A DNA stretch of 64,000 nt from Mycolicibacterium neoaurum VKM Ac-1815D (lineage in GTDB: Bacteria > Actinomycetota > Actinomycetes > Mycobacteriales > Mycobacteriaceae), in the NCBI RefSeq assembly GCF_000317305.3, contig NC_023036.2, positions 1,612,001-1,676,000 on the forward strand. The letters are read 5' to 3'. Numbering within the stretch: position 1 is the first letter of the stretch; each line of letters starts with the position of its first letter. This document shows, piece after piece, positions 38,399-47,486 of the stretch. A model generated the notes under the pieces. That model had not been told where the DNA came from. It worked only from the letters and a program-made list of their open reading frames with translations, and did no database searches. The position numbers were made by a program, and so were the translations under genes.

Positions 38399-40152
38399 CA
38401 GTACTTCCGTTCCATCGGCTCGTAGCGGGTCTGGACCACGGGCTTGTAGTCCAACCGGATATCGCTCAGCAGATCGGTGCCCTCTTTGTAGGCCATCGTG
38501 TGACGCATGTAGTTGGTGTCATCGCGGTTCGGGTAGTCCTCACGCGCGTGGCCGCCACGAGATTCCTTGCGGTTCAACGCACCGACGACAGTCACCTCGG
38601 CCAGCTCCAGCAGGAAGCCGAGCTCGATGGCCTCCAGCAGGTCGCTGTTGTAGCGCTTGCCCTTGTCCTGCACCGTGATCCGCGAGTAACGCTCCTTGAG
38701 CGCATGGATGTCGGTCAGGGCCTGCTTCAGCGTTTCCTCGGTGCGGAACACGGCGGCGTTGTTGTCCATCGACTGCTGCAGAGCCGTGCGGATGTCGGCG
38801 ACGCGCTCGTTGCCGTGCTCGGAGAGGATGTCGCCGACCCAGTCGACGACCATGTTCGCCGGGTTCTCCGGCATGTCGACGTGGTTGTGGTTGAGCGCGT
38901 ACTCGGCGGCCGCGATGCCGGCGCGACGGCCGAACACGTTGATGTCGAGCAGCGAGTTGGTGCCCAGCCGGTTGGAGCCGTGCACCGACACGCACGCGCA
39001 TTCCCCTGCGGCGTACAGGCCGGGGATGACGTTGGTGTTGTCGCGCAGCACCTGGCCGTTGACGTTGGTCGGGATGCCGCCCATCACGTAGTGGCAGGTG
39101 GGGTAGACCGGCACCAGTTCGGTCACCGGATCCACACCCAGGTAGGTCCGCGCGAACTCGGTGATATCGGGCAGCTTGGCCTCGAGCACGTCCTCACCGA
39201 GGTGGCGCACGTCGATGTAGACGTAGTCCTTGTTCGGTCCGGCGCCGCGCCCTTCGAGCACCTCGAGCACCATCGAGCGGGCGACGATGTCACGCGGGGC
39301 CAGGTCGACGATGGTCGGGGCGTAGCGCTCCATGAAACGCTCACCGTCGGCGTTGAGCAGACGTCCGCCCTCACCGCGCACGGCCTCGGAGATCAGGATG
39401 CCCAGCCCGGCAAGACCTGTCGGGTGGAACTGGTGGAACTCCATGTCCTCCAGGGGCAGTCCCTTGCGGAAGATGATGCCCAGGCCGTCACCGGTGAGGG
39501 TGTGCGCGTTGGAGGTGGTCTTGTACATCCGCCCCGACCCACCGGTGGCGAAGACGATCGCCTTGGCGTGGAAGACGTGGATGTCACCGGTGGCCAGCTC
39601 GTAGGCGACCACACCGGTGGCCACCGGGCCGCCGGGGGTTTCGGTCAGGACGACGTCGAGGGCGTAGAACTCGTTGAAGAACTCGACATCGTGCTTGACG
39701 CAGTTTTGGTACAGGGTCTGCAGGATCATGTGGCCGGTGCGGTCGGCGGCGTAACAGGCCCGGCGCACCGGGGCCTTGCCGTGGTCACGGGTGTGACCAC
39801 CGAAGCGGCGCTGGTCGATGCGGCCCTCGGGGGTGCGGTTGAACGGCATCCCCATCTTCTCCAGGTCATAGACCGCGTCGATGGCTTCCTTGCACATGAT
39901 CTCGACGGCGTCCTGGTCGGCGAGGTAATCCCCACCCTTGACGGTGTCGAAGGTGTGCCATTCCCAGTTGTCTTCCTCGACGTTGGCCAGCGCCGCGCAC
40001 ATGCCGCCCTGGGCTGCGCCGGTGTGACTGCGGGTCGGGTAGAGCTTGGTCAGCACGGCGGTGCGGGCGCGCGGTCCGGCCTCGACGGCGGCACGCATAC
40101 CCGCGCCGCCGGCACCGACGATGACGACGTCATAACGATGTTCTTGAATCAT
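38398..40152 (-). CDS. sdhA: Succinate dehydrogenase flavoprotein subunit
   Basis: Catalytic subunit oxidising succinate to fumarate with covalent FAD, 584 residues. FAD motif VVIVGAGGAGMRAAVEAG; the flavinylated His is in YPTRSHTGAAQGG; substrate and active-site segments include QRRFGGHTRDHGK, HQFHPTG and GEGGRLLN, and the C-terminal catalytic region NPANMVVDW. Tandem with sdhD (13 bases) and overlapping sdhB. Mtb Rv3318. Confidence 0.97.
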   Translation of the reverse strand: MIQEHRYDVVIVGAGGAGMRAAVEAGPRARTAVLTKLYPTRSHTGAAQGGMCAALANVEEDNWEWHTFDTVKGGDYLADQDAVEIMCKEAIDAVYDLEKMGMPFNRTPEGRIDQRRFGGHTRDHGKAPVRRACYAADRTGHMILQTLYQNCVKHDVEFFNEFYALDVVLTETPGGPVATGVVAYELATGDIHVFHAKAIVFATGGSGRMYKTTSNAHTLTGDGLGIIFRKGLPLEDMEFHQFHPTGLAGLGILISEAVRGEGGRLLNADGERFMERYAPTIVDLAPRDIVARSMVLEVLEGRGAGPNKDYVYIDVRHLGEDVLEAKLPDITEFARTYLGVDPVTELVPVYPTCHYVMGGIPTNVNGQVLRDNTNVIPGLYAAGECACVSVHGSNRLGTNSLLDINVFGRRAGIAAAEYALNHNHVDMPENPANMVVDWVGDILSEHGNERVADIRTALQQSMDNNAAVFRTEETLKQALTDIHALKERYSRITVQDKGKRYNSDLLEAIELGFLLELAEVTVVGALNRKESRGGHAREDYPNRDDTNYMRHTMAYKEGTDLLSDIRLDYKPVVQTRYEPMERKY

Positions 40153-40165
40153 CTTGCGTCCCTAG

Positions 40166-40633
40166 CTAGATATTGGCGTCGAACGTGACGAGCACGTAGC
40201 TGCCCAGCACCAGTGTGAAGCCGGTGGCCAACAGCAGCAGCGAGTTCAGCCAGAACTTGGTGGTGTTCTTGCGGGCGTAGTCACCGATGATGGTGCGCAT
40301 GCCGTTGGCGCCGTGGATCATGGCCAGCCACAGCAGCGCCATGTCCCAGATCTGCCAGAACGGCGAGGCCCAGCGCTCGGCGACATAGTTGAAGTCGATG
40401 CGGTACACGCCGTCTTCCCAGAGCAGCATGATGAACAGGTGGCCCAGCGCCAGGAAGACCAGGGCGACGCCGGAGAACCGCATGAACAGCCAGGCGTACT
40501 TCTCGAAGTACGGGATGCCGCGCGGCCTGCGCGGTGCGCGCGGGTGATCGAGGCTCGCCGGCCGGTCGTGCTCTTTCTCCTGCACCGGGGCGATGCGCCC
40601 CTCCTTGTGGTGCGGAGTCCAGGCCTCGCTCAC
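40166..40633 (-). CDS. sdhD: Succinate dehydrogenase membrane anchor subunit
   Basis: Three-helix hydrophobic anchor of complex II, 155 residues; with SdhC it holds quinone sites and heme b. Helices are FMRFSGVALVFLALGHLFIMLL, WDMALLWLAMIHGANGMRTII and FWLNSLLLLATGFTLVLGSYVLV. His in helix 1 (LGHLF) and helix 2 (MIHG) are candidate heme ligands. The hydrophilic N-terminus of about 50 residues is rich in charge. GTG 40633 overlaps the sdhC stop by four bases; the longer frame upstream is shadow. Mtb Rv3317. Confidence 0.93.
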   Translation of the reverse strand: MSEAWTPHHKEGRIAPVQEKEHDRPASLDHPRAPRRPRGIPYFEKYAWLFMRFSGVALVFLALGHLFIMLLWEDGVYRIDFNYVAERWASPFWQIWDMALLWLAMIHGANGMRTIIGDYARKNTTKFWLNSLLLLATGFTLVLGSYVLVTFDANI

Positions 40634-41058
40634 AGGAACCGCTCCGCCATGTGCATACCGATCACTCCCAGGGACGGGATCATCACGGCCAGCCAGACGC
40701 CGGCGATGACCCACAACATCTTGCGCTGATACTTGGGCCCCTTGGCCCAGAAGTCGATGAGGATGACCCGGATGCCGTTGAGTGCGTGATACAGCACTGC
40801 GGCCACGAGGCCGATCTCCATGAGCCCGATGATCGGCGTCTTGTAGGTCTCGATGATCGAGTTGTACGCCTCGGGGCTGACCCGGACCAGTGCGGTGTCG
40901 AGCACGTGCACCAGTAGGAAGAAGAAGATCGTGGCACCGGTGATGCGATGCAACACCCAGCTCCACATGCCTGGGTCGCCGCGGTACAGACTGCGGCGGC
41001 GCGCCGGTTTCGATCGCGGTGCCGGGATATCGGATTCCGCGGCCGTGGCTGTGCTCAT
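40630..41058 (-). CDS. sdhC: Succinate dehydrogenase cytochrome b556 subunit
   Basis: First gene of the complex II operon; membrane cytochrome b subunit, 142 residues. Signature RGDPGMWSWVLHRITGATIFFFLLVHVLDTALV (the SdhC His-Arg-x-T/S-G pattern), second helix IGLMEIGLVAAVLYHALNGIRVIL with the conserved YHALNG His, and helix 3 KMLWVIAGVWLAVMIPSLGV. ATG 41058 is preceded by a good GGAGG; the upstream in-frame ATG is not needed. Mtb Rv3316. Confidence 0.94.
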   Translation of the reverse strand: MSTATAAESDIPAPRSKPARRRSLYRGDPGMWSWVLHRITGATIFFFLLVHVLDTALVRVSPEAYNSIIETYKTPIIGLMEIGLVAAVLYHALNGIRVILIDFWAKGPKYQRKMLWVIAGVWLAVMIPSLGVIGMHMAERFL

Positions 41059-41271
41059 TGAGTCCTCCAACGCCTTCGGTGGACGGTTGGGGAGAAGGCT
41101 GATTCCTACCCCAAACCTCGGGGCGACTCTAATCCCATTTGGGGCCGCCGAAGAACTAGCCTGGGTGCGCGGGCGCCCCTTGTACCACAAAGTTAGGGTT
41201 ACCTACCTTGGTTCACCCTCCGGCGGTGGGCGTGTTCGGAATGCATTCAGATGAAGATGAACGGACATCGA
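41059..41271. promoter_or_regulatory. Divergent promoter region sdhC / cdd
   Basis: 213 bases without a gene between sdhCDAB and cdd-deoA-add. It should contain both promoters. An inverted motif CTTGT-ACC-ACAAAG lies at 41179-41192, next to TTAGGGTTACCTACC (41193-41207). I see no convincing -35/-10 pair and cannot assign a regulator. Confidence 0.5.
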
Positions 41272-41673
41272 ATGACTGCTGAAATCGATTGGATTGCGCT
41301 GCGCGGCAACGCAATTGATGCTTCCTTGCGGGCGTACGCGCCATACTCCGGCTTTCCCGTCGGGGCTGCGGCAATAGCCGATGACGGCAGAATAATCCTC
41401 GGATGCAATGTGGAGAATGTCTCATATGGCCTAGGTCTCTGTGCCGAGTGCGCTGTGGTCTGCGCCCTGCATTCCAGCGGTGGCGGACGGCTGATCGCGC
41501 TGAGCTGTGTGGCCGCCGACGGGGCGCCGCTGATGCCATGTGGTCGGTGCCGGCAGGTGCTCTACGAGCACGGCGGACCGGATATGTTGGTCGACCATCC
41601 AGCCGGCCCGAAACGGCTCGCCGAACTGCTGCCCGACGCTTTCGGCCCTGACGATCTGGAGCGCAATGTTTGA
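41272..41673 (+). CDS. cdd: Cytidine deaminase
   Basis: Zinc enzyme converting cytidine and deoxycytidine to uridine forms in pyrimidine salvage, 133 residues (same as Mtb Cdd as I recall). Zinc and catalytic motif: NVENVSYGLGLCAECAVV (Cys and proton-shuttle Glu) and LMPCGRCRQVL (two Cys ligands), as in tetrameric Cdds. ATG 41272 (MTAEIDW) matches the family start; ATG 41251 would add seven residues. It overlaps deoA by eight bases. Mtb Rv3315c. Confidence 0.95.
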   Translation: MTAEIDWIALRGNAIDASLRAYAPYSGFPVGAAAIADDGRIILGCNVENVSYGLGLCAECAVVCALHSSGGGRLIALSCVAADGAPLMPCGRCRQVLYEHGGPDMLVDHPAGPKRLAELLPDAFGPDDLERNV

Positions 41674-42937
41674 CGCTCCGTCGATCATCCGGACCAAGCG
41701 CGACGGCGGTGTGCTCGCCGATGCGGCCATCGACTGGGTGATCGACGGCTACACCCGCGGGGCGGTGGCCGACGAGCAGATGTCGGCGTTGCTGATGGCG
41801 ATCTTCCTGCGCGGCATGACATCGGCGGAGATCACCCGCTGGACCGCGGCGATGATCGATTCCGGCGAACGCTTCGACTTCGGCGATCTCGGACGTCCGA
41901 CGGTCGACAAACACTCCACCGGCGGCGTCGGAGACAAGATCACCATCCCCCTGGTACCGGTGGTACTGGCTTGTGGCGCAGCGGTTCCGCAGGCCGCCGG
42001 CCGCGGGCTCGGTCACACCGGCGGCACCCTGGACAAGCTGGAGTCCATCGCCGGATTCACCGCCGAGCTGTCCAAGGCTCAGATCCGCGGTCAGTTGGCC
42101 GGAGTGGGGGCGGCGATCTTCGCCGCCGGTGAGCTGGCCCCGGCGGACCGCAAGATCTATGCGCTGCGCGACATCACGGCCACCACCGAGTCACTGCCGT
42201 TGATCGCCAGCTCGGTGATGAGCAAGAAGCTCGCCGAGGGAGCCTCCTCGTTGGTGCTCGACGTCAAGGTCGGCAAGGGCGCGTTCCTCAAGACCGAGGC
42301 CGAATCCCGCGAATTGGCCGCGACCATGGTGGAACTCGGCAATGCCAGTGGTGTGCCGACCCGGGCGCTGCTGACCGATATGAACCGGCCATTGGGCCGC
42401 ACGGTCGGCAACGCGCTGGAGGTGGCCGAGTCCCTGGAGGTGCTCGCCGGTGGCGGACCGGACGATGTCGTCGAGCTGACCGTCGCGCTGGCCGTCGAGA
42501 TGCTCGCCACCGCGGGCATCGAGGATGTCGATCCCGCGCGGACGCTGAACGACGGCACCGCCATGGATCGGTTCCGTGAGCTCGTCGCCGCCCAGGGCGG
42601 AGATCTCACTGCGCCCCTGCCGATCGGCGCGCATGCCGAGACGGTGACCGCCGGCGCCGGTGGCGTGATGGGCGATATCGACGCGATGTCGGTGGCGATG
42701 GCGGCCTGGCGGCTCGGGGCCGGTCGGGCGGCGCCCGGTCAGCCGGTGCAGTTCGGCGCCGGGGTGCGCATCCACCGGCGGCCCGGAGATCCGGTCGCCG
42801 CGGGCGAGACTCTGTTCACCCTCTACACCGACACCCCCGAACGCGTGGCGCCGGCGCTGGCCGAGCTCGACGGCGGATGGAGCGTGGGCACGCAGCCGCC
42901 GCGGATCGGGCCGCTGATCATCGACCGGATCGGTTGA
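41666..42937 (+). CDS. deoA: Thymidine phosphorylase
   Basis: Phosphorolysis of thymidine/deoxyuridine to base and deoxyribose-1-phosphate, 423 residues, dimeric. Phosphate motif KHSTGGVGDKITIPL, GRGLGHTGGTLDKLESI signature of the family, VMSKKLAEGASSLVLDVKVGKGAF and the C-terminal alpha/beta domain with AAWRLGAGRA and RPGDPVAAGETLFTL (biotinyl-like fold). ATG 41666 is right at the family N-terminus (MFDAPSIIRTKRDG). Coupled to cdd and followed by add. Mtb Rv3314c. Confidence 0.95.
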   Translation: MFDAPSIIRTKRDGGVLADAAIDWVIDGYTRGAVADEQMSALLMAIFLRGMTSAEITRWTAAMIDSGERFDFGDLGRPTVDKHSTGGVGDKITIPLVPVVLACGAAVPQAAGRGLGHTGGTLDKLESIAGFTAELSKAQIRGQLAGVGAAIFAAGELAPADRKIYALRDITATTESLPLIASSVMSKKLAEGASSLVLDVKVGKGAFLKTEAESRELAATMVELGNASGVPTRALLTDMNRPLGRTVGNALEVAESLEVLAGGGPDDVVELTVALAVEMLATAGIEDVDPARTLNDGTAMDRFRELVAAQGGDLTAPLPIGAHAETVTAGAGGVMGDIDAMSVAMAAWRLGAGRAAPGQPVQFGAGVRIHRRPGDPVAAGETLFTLYTDTPERVAPALAELDGGWSVGTQPPRIGPLIIDRIG

Positions 42938-43003
42938 TGGCGCGCGGGCGACGGTTCGGTTAACTGGGCGGCGCCCGGTTGCGTGAGCGAGGAAGATGGA
43001 CAG

Positions 43004-44092
43004 ATGAGCACGCCATTGACGCTGGACCTCATCAAACAGGCTCCCAAGGCCCTCCTGCACGACCACCTCGACGGCGGGCTCCGGCCCGCGACGGTGCTGG
43101 ACTTGGCCGAGCAGACCGGCTATGCGGACCTGCCTGCCACCGACGCCGACGAGTTGGCCACCTTCTTCCGCACCGCCGCCCACAGCGGTTCGCTGGTGCG
43201 CTATCTGGAGCCGTTCGCGCACACCGTCGGGGTGATGCAGACGCCGGAGGCACTGCACCGGGTGGCCTACGAGTGTGTCGAAGATTTGGCCGAGGACAAC
43301 GTGGTCTACGCCGAGGTGCGCTTCGCACCCGAACTGCATATCGACGGGGGACTGTCCCTCGACGCGGTCGTCGACGCCGTGCTCGACGGGTTCGCCGAGG
43401 GGGAGAAGGCCGCCGCCGGCGCCGGTCGCCCCATCGTGGTGCGCTGCCTGGTGACCGCCATGCGGCACGCCGCTCGCTCTCGGGAGATCGCCGAGCTGGC
43501 GGTGCGGTTCCGCGACCGCGGGGTCGTCGGTTTCGACATCGCCGGCGCCGAGGCCGGATATCCGCCGAGTCGGCACCTGGACGCCTTCGAGTACATGCGA
43601 AGTAACAACGCGCGCTTCACCATTCACGCCGGCGAGGCATTCGGCCTGCCGTCTATCCACGAGGCCATCGCCTTCTGTGGCGCCGACCGACTCGGCCACG
43701 GCGTGCGCATCGCCGACGACATCACGGTGTCCGAGGACGGCACCTTGGAGCTCGGGCGATTGGCGGCGCTGCTGCGGGACAAGCGAATTCCGTTGGAGCT
43801 CTGCCCGAGCTCCAACGTGCAAACCGGCGCGGTGGACAGCATCGCCGAGCACCCGTTCGATCTGCTGGCGCGGGCGCGGTTCCGGGTCACGGTGAACACC
43901 GACAACAGGCTGATGAGTGACACGACCATGAGCCAGGAGATGCTGCGCCTGGTCGAGGCGTTCGGCTACGGCTGGAGCGACCTGGAACGGTTCACCATCA
44001 ATGCCATGAAGTCGTCGTTCCTGCATTTCGACGAACGGCTGGCGCTGATCGACGGGGTGATCAAACCGCGGTACGCGGTGCTGATCGGCTGA
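43004..44092 (+). CDS. add: Adenosine deaminase
   Basis: Zn-dependent TIM-barrel enzyme deaminating adenosine and deoxyadenosine to inosine forms, 362 residues. Zinc and catalytic residues: [15 protein letters not shown] (HxH), [23 protein letters not shown] (catalytic His and Glu), [13 protein letters not shown] (His) and VNTDNRLMS (Asp pair). ATG 43004 preceded by AGGAAG fits Mtb Add (Rv3313c). It ends three bases before the degenerate third palindrome copy. Confidence 0.96.
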   Translation: MSTPLTLDLIKQAPKALLHDHLDGGLRPATVLDLAEQTGYADLPATDADELATFFRTAAHSGSLVRYLEPFAHTVGVMQTPEALHRVAYECVEDLAEDNVVYAEVRFAPELHIDGGLSLDAVVDAVLDGFAEGEKAAAGAGRPIVVRCLVTAMRHAARSREIAELAVRFRDRGVVGFDIAGAEAGYPPSRHLDAFEYMRSNNARFTIHAGEAFGLPSIHEAIAFCGADRLGHGVRIADDITVSEDGTLELGRLAALLRDKRIPLELCPSSNVQTGAVDSIAEHPFDLLARARFRVTVNTDNRLMSDTTMSQEMLRLVEAFGYGWSDLERFTINAMKSSFLHFDERLALIDGVIKPRYAVLIG

Positions 44093-44094
44093 CG

Positions 44095-44140
44095 GTTTGC
44101 GGAGTCTCGGCCGCCACCAGAGCGGCTGAGACTCCACAAA
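44095..44140. repeat. Dispersed palindrome, copy 3 (degenerate)
   Basis: Arms TTTGCGGAGTCTCGGCCGC (44096-44114) and the facing GCGGCTGAGACTCCACAAA (44122-44140) match the core of copies 1 and 2 with scattered changes, several being wobble-compatible in one transcript. Again located between convergent genes (add and the duplicated-domain gene). Confidence 0.75.
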
Positions 44141-45409
44141 TCACTCGGTCCGCAGGCGCGATTCGACGAAGCGCTCCAGCGCCTCCCATTGTTCGACGGC
44201 CTTCGCCGTCGAACCCTTGGGCCGCGGCTTGGCGGGATCGAGCACGTGCGCGACGAACGAACCCAGCGGCTGATCGGCGGCCAGCGACTTGGACACGATG
44301 GGGTCCTCGGCGTAGTCACCGACGTCGTTGAGCAGTTCCAGCGCGAGATCCAGCTGGTCGCGATCCACGGCCTCCGGGCCGTCGGCGATATCGTCGACCA
44401 GACCGGAGAGCACGTAGATGTTCTCGTCGGTGACCTCGACGCGCAGCGACCCGTCGGTGGCGGCGGTGCGGATGATCTCGTACGAGCTGAACCCGGAAAG
44501 GTCGCTCTCGTGCTCGTCGGCCAGGTAGCGGGCCAACGTCCGTTCGGAGCTGAACACGCTGATGCGACCGTTGCGGCCGAGGAAACGGGGATCGTCACCG
44601 ACATAGCAGCGCAGCGTGTACAGGGTTCCGCTGCTGGTGATGATGCGGATCGGATCGATGCCCACCTGGGTCCAGAAGTCGTCGTCGCTGCCGAGGACCT
44701 GGCGTTCGGCCTCGGCCTCGAGCGCGTCTTCCTCCTCCTCGGTGTCGACCACGCCCTCGATGACCACGTCCTCGTCGTCGTCCTCGATGAGGATGTCGTC
44801 CATCTCGGGGGCGGGTTCGTCCAGCTCGGCGGCGGCCTTGGCCGATTCCGCCTGGTTCACCTCGGGTGTGCTGACCAGTTCGTCGATGGTGTCGACCACC
44901 CCGTCCCAGGCCCGGCCGATCACCGCCTCGATCTCGGTCCAGCGCTTGCGCCCCGCGCGGCCCTCGAAGGCCTCGATACCGCCACCGAGGGTGCCCAGCA
45001 CCGGGTTGCCGTTGAAGAACTTGGTGATGGTGGGCAGTTCGCACACCGATCCGATGGCCGAGACCAGCGCCAGCGCACCGTGCAGGGTGGCCACCGAATC
45101 GGCGGTCGGCTTCTCGGCGACGAGCTCGGGAACCCCGATCAGATCGTGCCGCCGCTCCTCGGTCGGATCGAAGCGGTGTGCGTTGGCCTTGACGAGCTTG
45201 TCCCAGGCCGGGTGATCGGTGAGATCGTTGTCGTCGTTCGTCCGGACGAACGCGGCGAGGTCGGCGACGGACTCGAAGGCGTAGATGTCCTCGTCCTTGC
45301 CGAGGAATGCCTCCCATTCGTCACCTGCATCGCGCCAGCGCGGAGCCCACAGGGTGTACAGGTCGCCATTGGTCAGTCCGAGCCGGACCGGCACGATGTC
45401 AGCCGCCAT
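44141..45409 (-). CDS. Conserved mycobacterial protein with duplicated domain (Rv3311-like)
   Basis: Acidic cytoplasmic protein of 422 residues, no signal peptide or transmembrane helix. An internal duplication is visible: residues about 5-150 and 251-395 share IxPxRLxxTxGxLYTL, FLGxxxxIxxF, LAxFV/LAxYL, a later VxxLVxE-rich helix and VLGT/PLGS segments. They are joined by a very acidic linker (about 197-236: EDDDEDVV, TEEEEDALEAEAE). Function unknown; I know only that a homologue of similar length (about 420) exists in Mtb between add and sapM. ATG 45409 is the family start. Confidence 0.82.
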   Translation of the reverse strand: MAADIVPVRLGLTNGDLYTLWAPRWRDAGDEWEAFLGKDEDIYAFESVADLAAFVRTNDDNDLTDHPAWDKLVKANAHRFDPTEERRHDLIGVPELVAEKPTADSVATLHGALALVSAIGSVCELPTITKFFNGNPVLGTLGGGIEAFEGRAGRKRWTEIEAVIGRAWDGVVDTIDELVSTPEVNQAESAKAAAELDEPAPEMDDILIEDDDEDVVIEGVVDTEEEEDALEAEAERQVLGSDDDFWTQVGIDPIRIITSSGTLYTLRCYVGDDPRFLGRNGRISVFSSERTLARYLADEHESDLSGFSSYEIIRTAATDGSLRVEVTDENIYVLSGLVDDIADGPEAVDRDQLDLALELLNDVGDYAEDPIVSKSLAADQPLGSFVAHVLDPAKPRPKGSTAKAVEQWEALERFVESRLRTE

Positions 45410-45473
45410 GGCGCATAGCGTAACGATGCATGCTGAGCGGTTCCGGGCCACACCCGGCTGGGCGCCGAACCGG

Positions 45474-46475
45474 TCATGCGGTGGGACGCCAGAAACCCTG
45501 GAATCCCTGACCGGCATTGGTCGTCCGGACGGGGGAGAGCTGGACCGGATCACCCGCCTCGATCATGGTGTTGTTGCCGACGATCATCGCGACGTGACCG
45601 TCCCAGACGGCCAGATCGCCGGGGCGCAGCGACCCGGCGTCCACCGCCGCCCCGATGTCTTGTTCCTGGGCCAGCCGCGGGATGTCCAGACCGGCCTCCC
45701 GGTAGGCCCACTGCGTCAGCCCACTGCAGTCCAGCCCGACCCCGGCCGTCGTGCCACCCCACTGGTAGGGCACCCCGAGCTGGGTGAGGGCGTGGCGCAC
45801 CGCGCCGGCCGCCACGGCATTCGGGGCTGCCACGGTGCTGCCGTCGGGCAGGCGGACGGCCTCGCCCGCCCCGAACTGTGCGGCATCCGGCGCCTCGATC
45901 TGTCGGTGCGCGGCGAGTACCGCGTCGGCGAGCCCGGAACCCGGACGGGCGCCCCCGGCCGAACCGGTCGCCACCGGACCCAGGCCGGCCGGTGCGAGCG
46001 CCGGCGGTGGCGTGGCCAGGTTCTGCGCACCGCCTGCCAGCCGGCCGCGGAGATCGCCGACCAGCCCGTTTGCGGCGGCGTGCGCACGTTGAGCCTCGTC
46101 GGCGACCACCTCGGCGCCACCGGGCTGGGCCTGCAGGGCCGCGGCACGCGTCTCGAAGTCGGTGATCAGCCGTTCGAGTTCGGCCCGCACCCCGGTGACG
46201 GTCCCGGCGGCCTCGTCGATCTCGGCGCCCAACGCACCGAGATGCTCGGCGAGGGCGTGCAGCGCATCGGAGACCTCGCGCAGATATCCCGAGGCCGCCG
46301 ATGCGGCGGGGCCGGACCAGGACTGCGGTAGGGCGTCGGCCAGGCGACCGAGCGCCGCTGCGGTCTCGGACAACCGGGACCCCAGCACGGCCAGTTCGGC
46401 ATCGGGACGCGCGGGCGCGCCCGGCCCGAGCTGTGCGAGCAGATGATGCAGCGGGGTGCTGAGCGCGGTGGGCAT
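45474..46475 (-). CDS. NlpC/P60 cysteine peptidase with N-terminal WXG-type helical domain
   Basis: Probable exported peptidoglycan hydrolase of 333 residues. No classical signal peptide. Residues 1-115 are helical and carry W53-S-G55 (WxG, as in ESX substrates) followed by a downstream helix; residues 150-185 are low complexity (Pro/Ala/Gly). The C-terminal C40 domain has Cys250 in GLDCSGLTQWAYREAGL and His294 in DGHVAMIVG; LGVPYQWGG opens it. It sits one base from the small ESX-type gene, suggesting type VII secretion as a pair. Replaces sapM at this point of the Mtb gene order. Confidence 0.85.
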   Translation of the reverse strand: MPTALSTPLHHLLAQLGPGAPARPDAELAVLGSRLSETAAALGRLADALPQSWSGPAASAASGYLREVSDALHALAEHLGALGAEIDEAAGTVTGVRAELERLITDFETRAAALQAQPGGAEVVADEAQRAHAAANGLVGDLRGRLAGGAQNLATPPPALAPAGLGPVATGSAGGARPGSGLADAVLAAHRQIEAPDAAQFGAGEAVRLPDGSTVAAPNAVAAGAVRHALTQLGVPYQWGGTTAGVGLDCSGLTQWAYREAGLDIPRLAQEQDIGAAVDAGSLRPGDLAVWDGHVAMIVGNNTMIEAGDPVQLSPVRTTNAGQGFQGFWRPTA

Positions 46476-46476
46476 G

Positions 46477-46767
46477 TCAGAGCGCGAGCCGCATCGCGGA
46501 CAGCCGGTCGGTGTCCAGATAGTCCGCGGCTGTGCGCGCGGTGGTGTCGCCCGCGGCGCCCAGGGCGGCAGCGAGCCGATGCGTCAGCTGCGCCGCCGCC
46601 TCCAGGGCGCCGGTGAGGGCGGCCACGAAGTCGGTCCCGACCGGACCGAGCGCACCGGCGCAGGCCGCGGCGGCCCCTGGGAGCTCGGCCGCGACCGCGT
46701 CGAGGTCGGTGGACAACCGGGCCAGTTCGACGGCCCGGATTCCGATGGCCGCGGTATCAGCGAACAT
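46477..46767 (-). CDS. EspC-like type VII secretion substrate/partner
   Basis: Small all-helical protein of 96 residues. It lacks a signal peptide and ends with [16 protein letters not shown], where Y83-L-D-T-D87 fits the YxxxD/E general type VII secretion signal after a helix-turn-helix hairpin. Ala-rich helices ([47 protein letters not shown]) resemble EspC/DUF2580-type partners. ATG 46767 is used; a 12-residue longer start exists. Immediately upstream of the NlpC/P60 gene and likely co-secreted. No ESX machinery genes are in the window. Confidence 0.7.
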   Translation of the reverse strand: MFADTAAIGIRAVELARLSTDLDAVAAELPGAAAACAGALGPVGTDFVAALTGALEAAAQLTHRLAAALGAAGDTTARTAADYLDTDRLSAMRLAL

Positions 46768-46853
46768 GTCGTTATGACGCAGCCGATGCCGGATCGGTTC
46801 CATCCGGTTTTCGGGTGCGGGTCCGCCCCGGGTGCCGACTAGTCTCTGTGCCC

Positions 46854-47486
46854 ATGGGTCACCTCAACGTCCAGATCGTCGATCACCCGTTGGCTGCCGC
46901 CCGGCTGACCGCCCTGCGCGATGAGCGCACCGACAACGCCGCCTTCCGGTCGGCGTTGCGGGACCTGACCCTGATGCTGGTCTACGAGGCCACCCGCGAG
47001 GCGGCGACCGAGTCGATCCCGGTGCGTACCCCGTTGACCGAGACGGCCGGCGCCCGGTTGGCCAATCCGCCGCTGCTGGTGCCGGTGTTGCGGGCCGGAC
47101 TGGGCATGGTCGACCAGGCACATGCGCTGATTCCGGAGGCCCAAGTCGGGTTCGTCGGGATCGCTCGCAACGAGGAGACCCACCAGCCCACCCCGTACCT
47201 GGCGTCGCTGCCCGACGATCTGCGCGGCCGTTCGGTTTTCGTGCTCGACCCGATGCTGGCCACCGGCGGATCGATGGCCCATACCCTGGGTCTGTTGCGT
47301 GACCGCAATGCCGACGACATCACCGCCATCTGCGTGGTGTGCGCGCCCGAAGGTATCGCGGCACTGGAAGAGGCCGCGCCAGGTATCCGACTGATCACCG
47401 CTGCCGTGGACGACGGGCTGAACGAGATCGCCTATATCGTACCGGGATTGGGTGACGCCGGTGACCGGCAGTTCGGTCCGCGCTGA
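46854..47486 (+). CDS. upp: Uracil phosphoribosyltransferase
   Basis: Salvages uracil to UMP with PRPP, 210 residues. Type I PRT motif [16 protein letters not shown] (PRPP-binding), plus [33 protein letters not shown] and the uracil-binding [19 protein letters not shown] 46854 ([13 protein letters not shown]) matches Mtb Upp (Rv3309c). Divergent from the EspC-like gene by about 86 bases. Ends directly against the pmmB stop. Confidence 0.96.
   Translation: MGHLNVQIVDHPLAAARLTALRDERTDNAAFRSALRDLTLMLVYEATREAATESIPVRTPLTETAGARLANPPLLVPVLRAGLGMVDQAHALIPEAQVGFVGIARNEETHQPTPYLASLPDDLRGRSVFVLDPMLATGGSMAHTLGLLRDRNADDITAICVVCAPEGIAALEEAAPGIRLITAAVDDGLNEIAYIVPGLGDAGDRQFGPR

Noticed and set aside
38500..40188. 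562-codon antisense frame over sdhA
   Set aside because: sdhA is unambiguous; the opposite frame is His/Val-rich shadow without homology.
41193..41211. Possible IdeR iron box upstream of sdhC/cdd
   Set aside because: Only about 11 of 19 positions agree with the palindromic consensus I know, which is below what I would accept.
42191..44137. 648-codon antisense frame over deoA and add
   Set aside because: Both sense genes are well conserved; the frame spans two genes and a palindrome, so it is not a gene.
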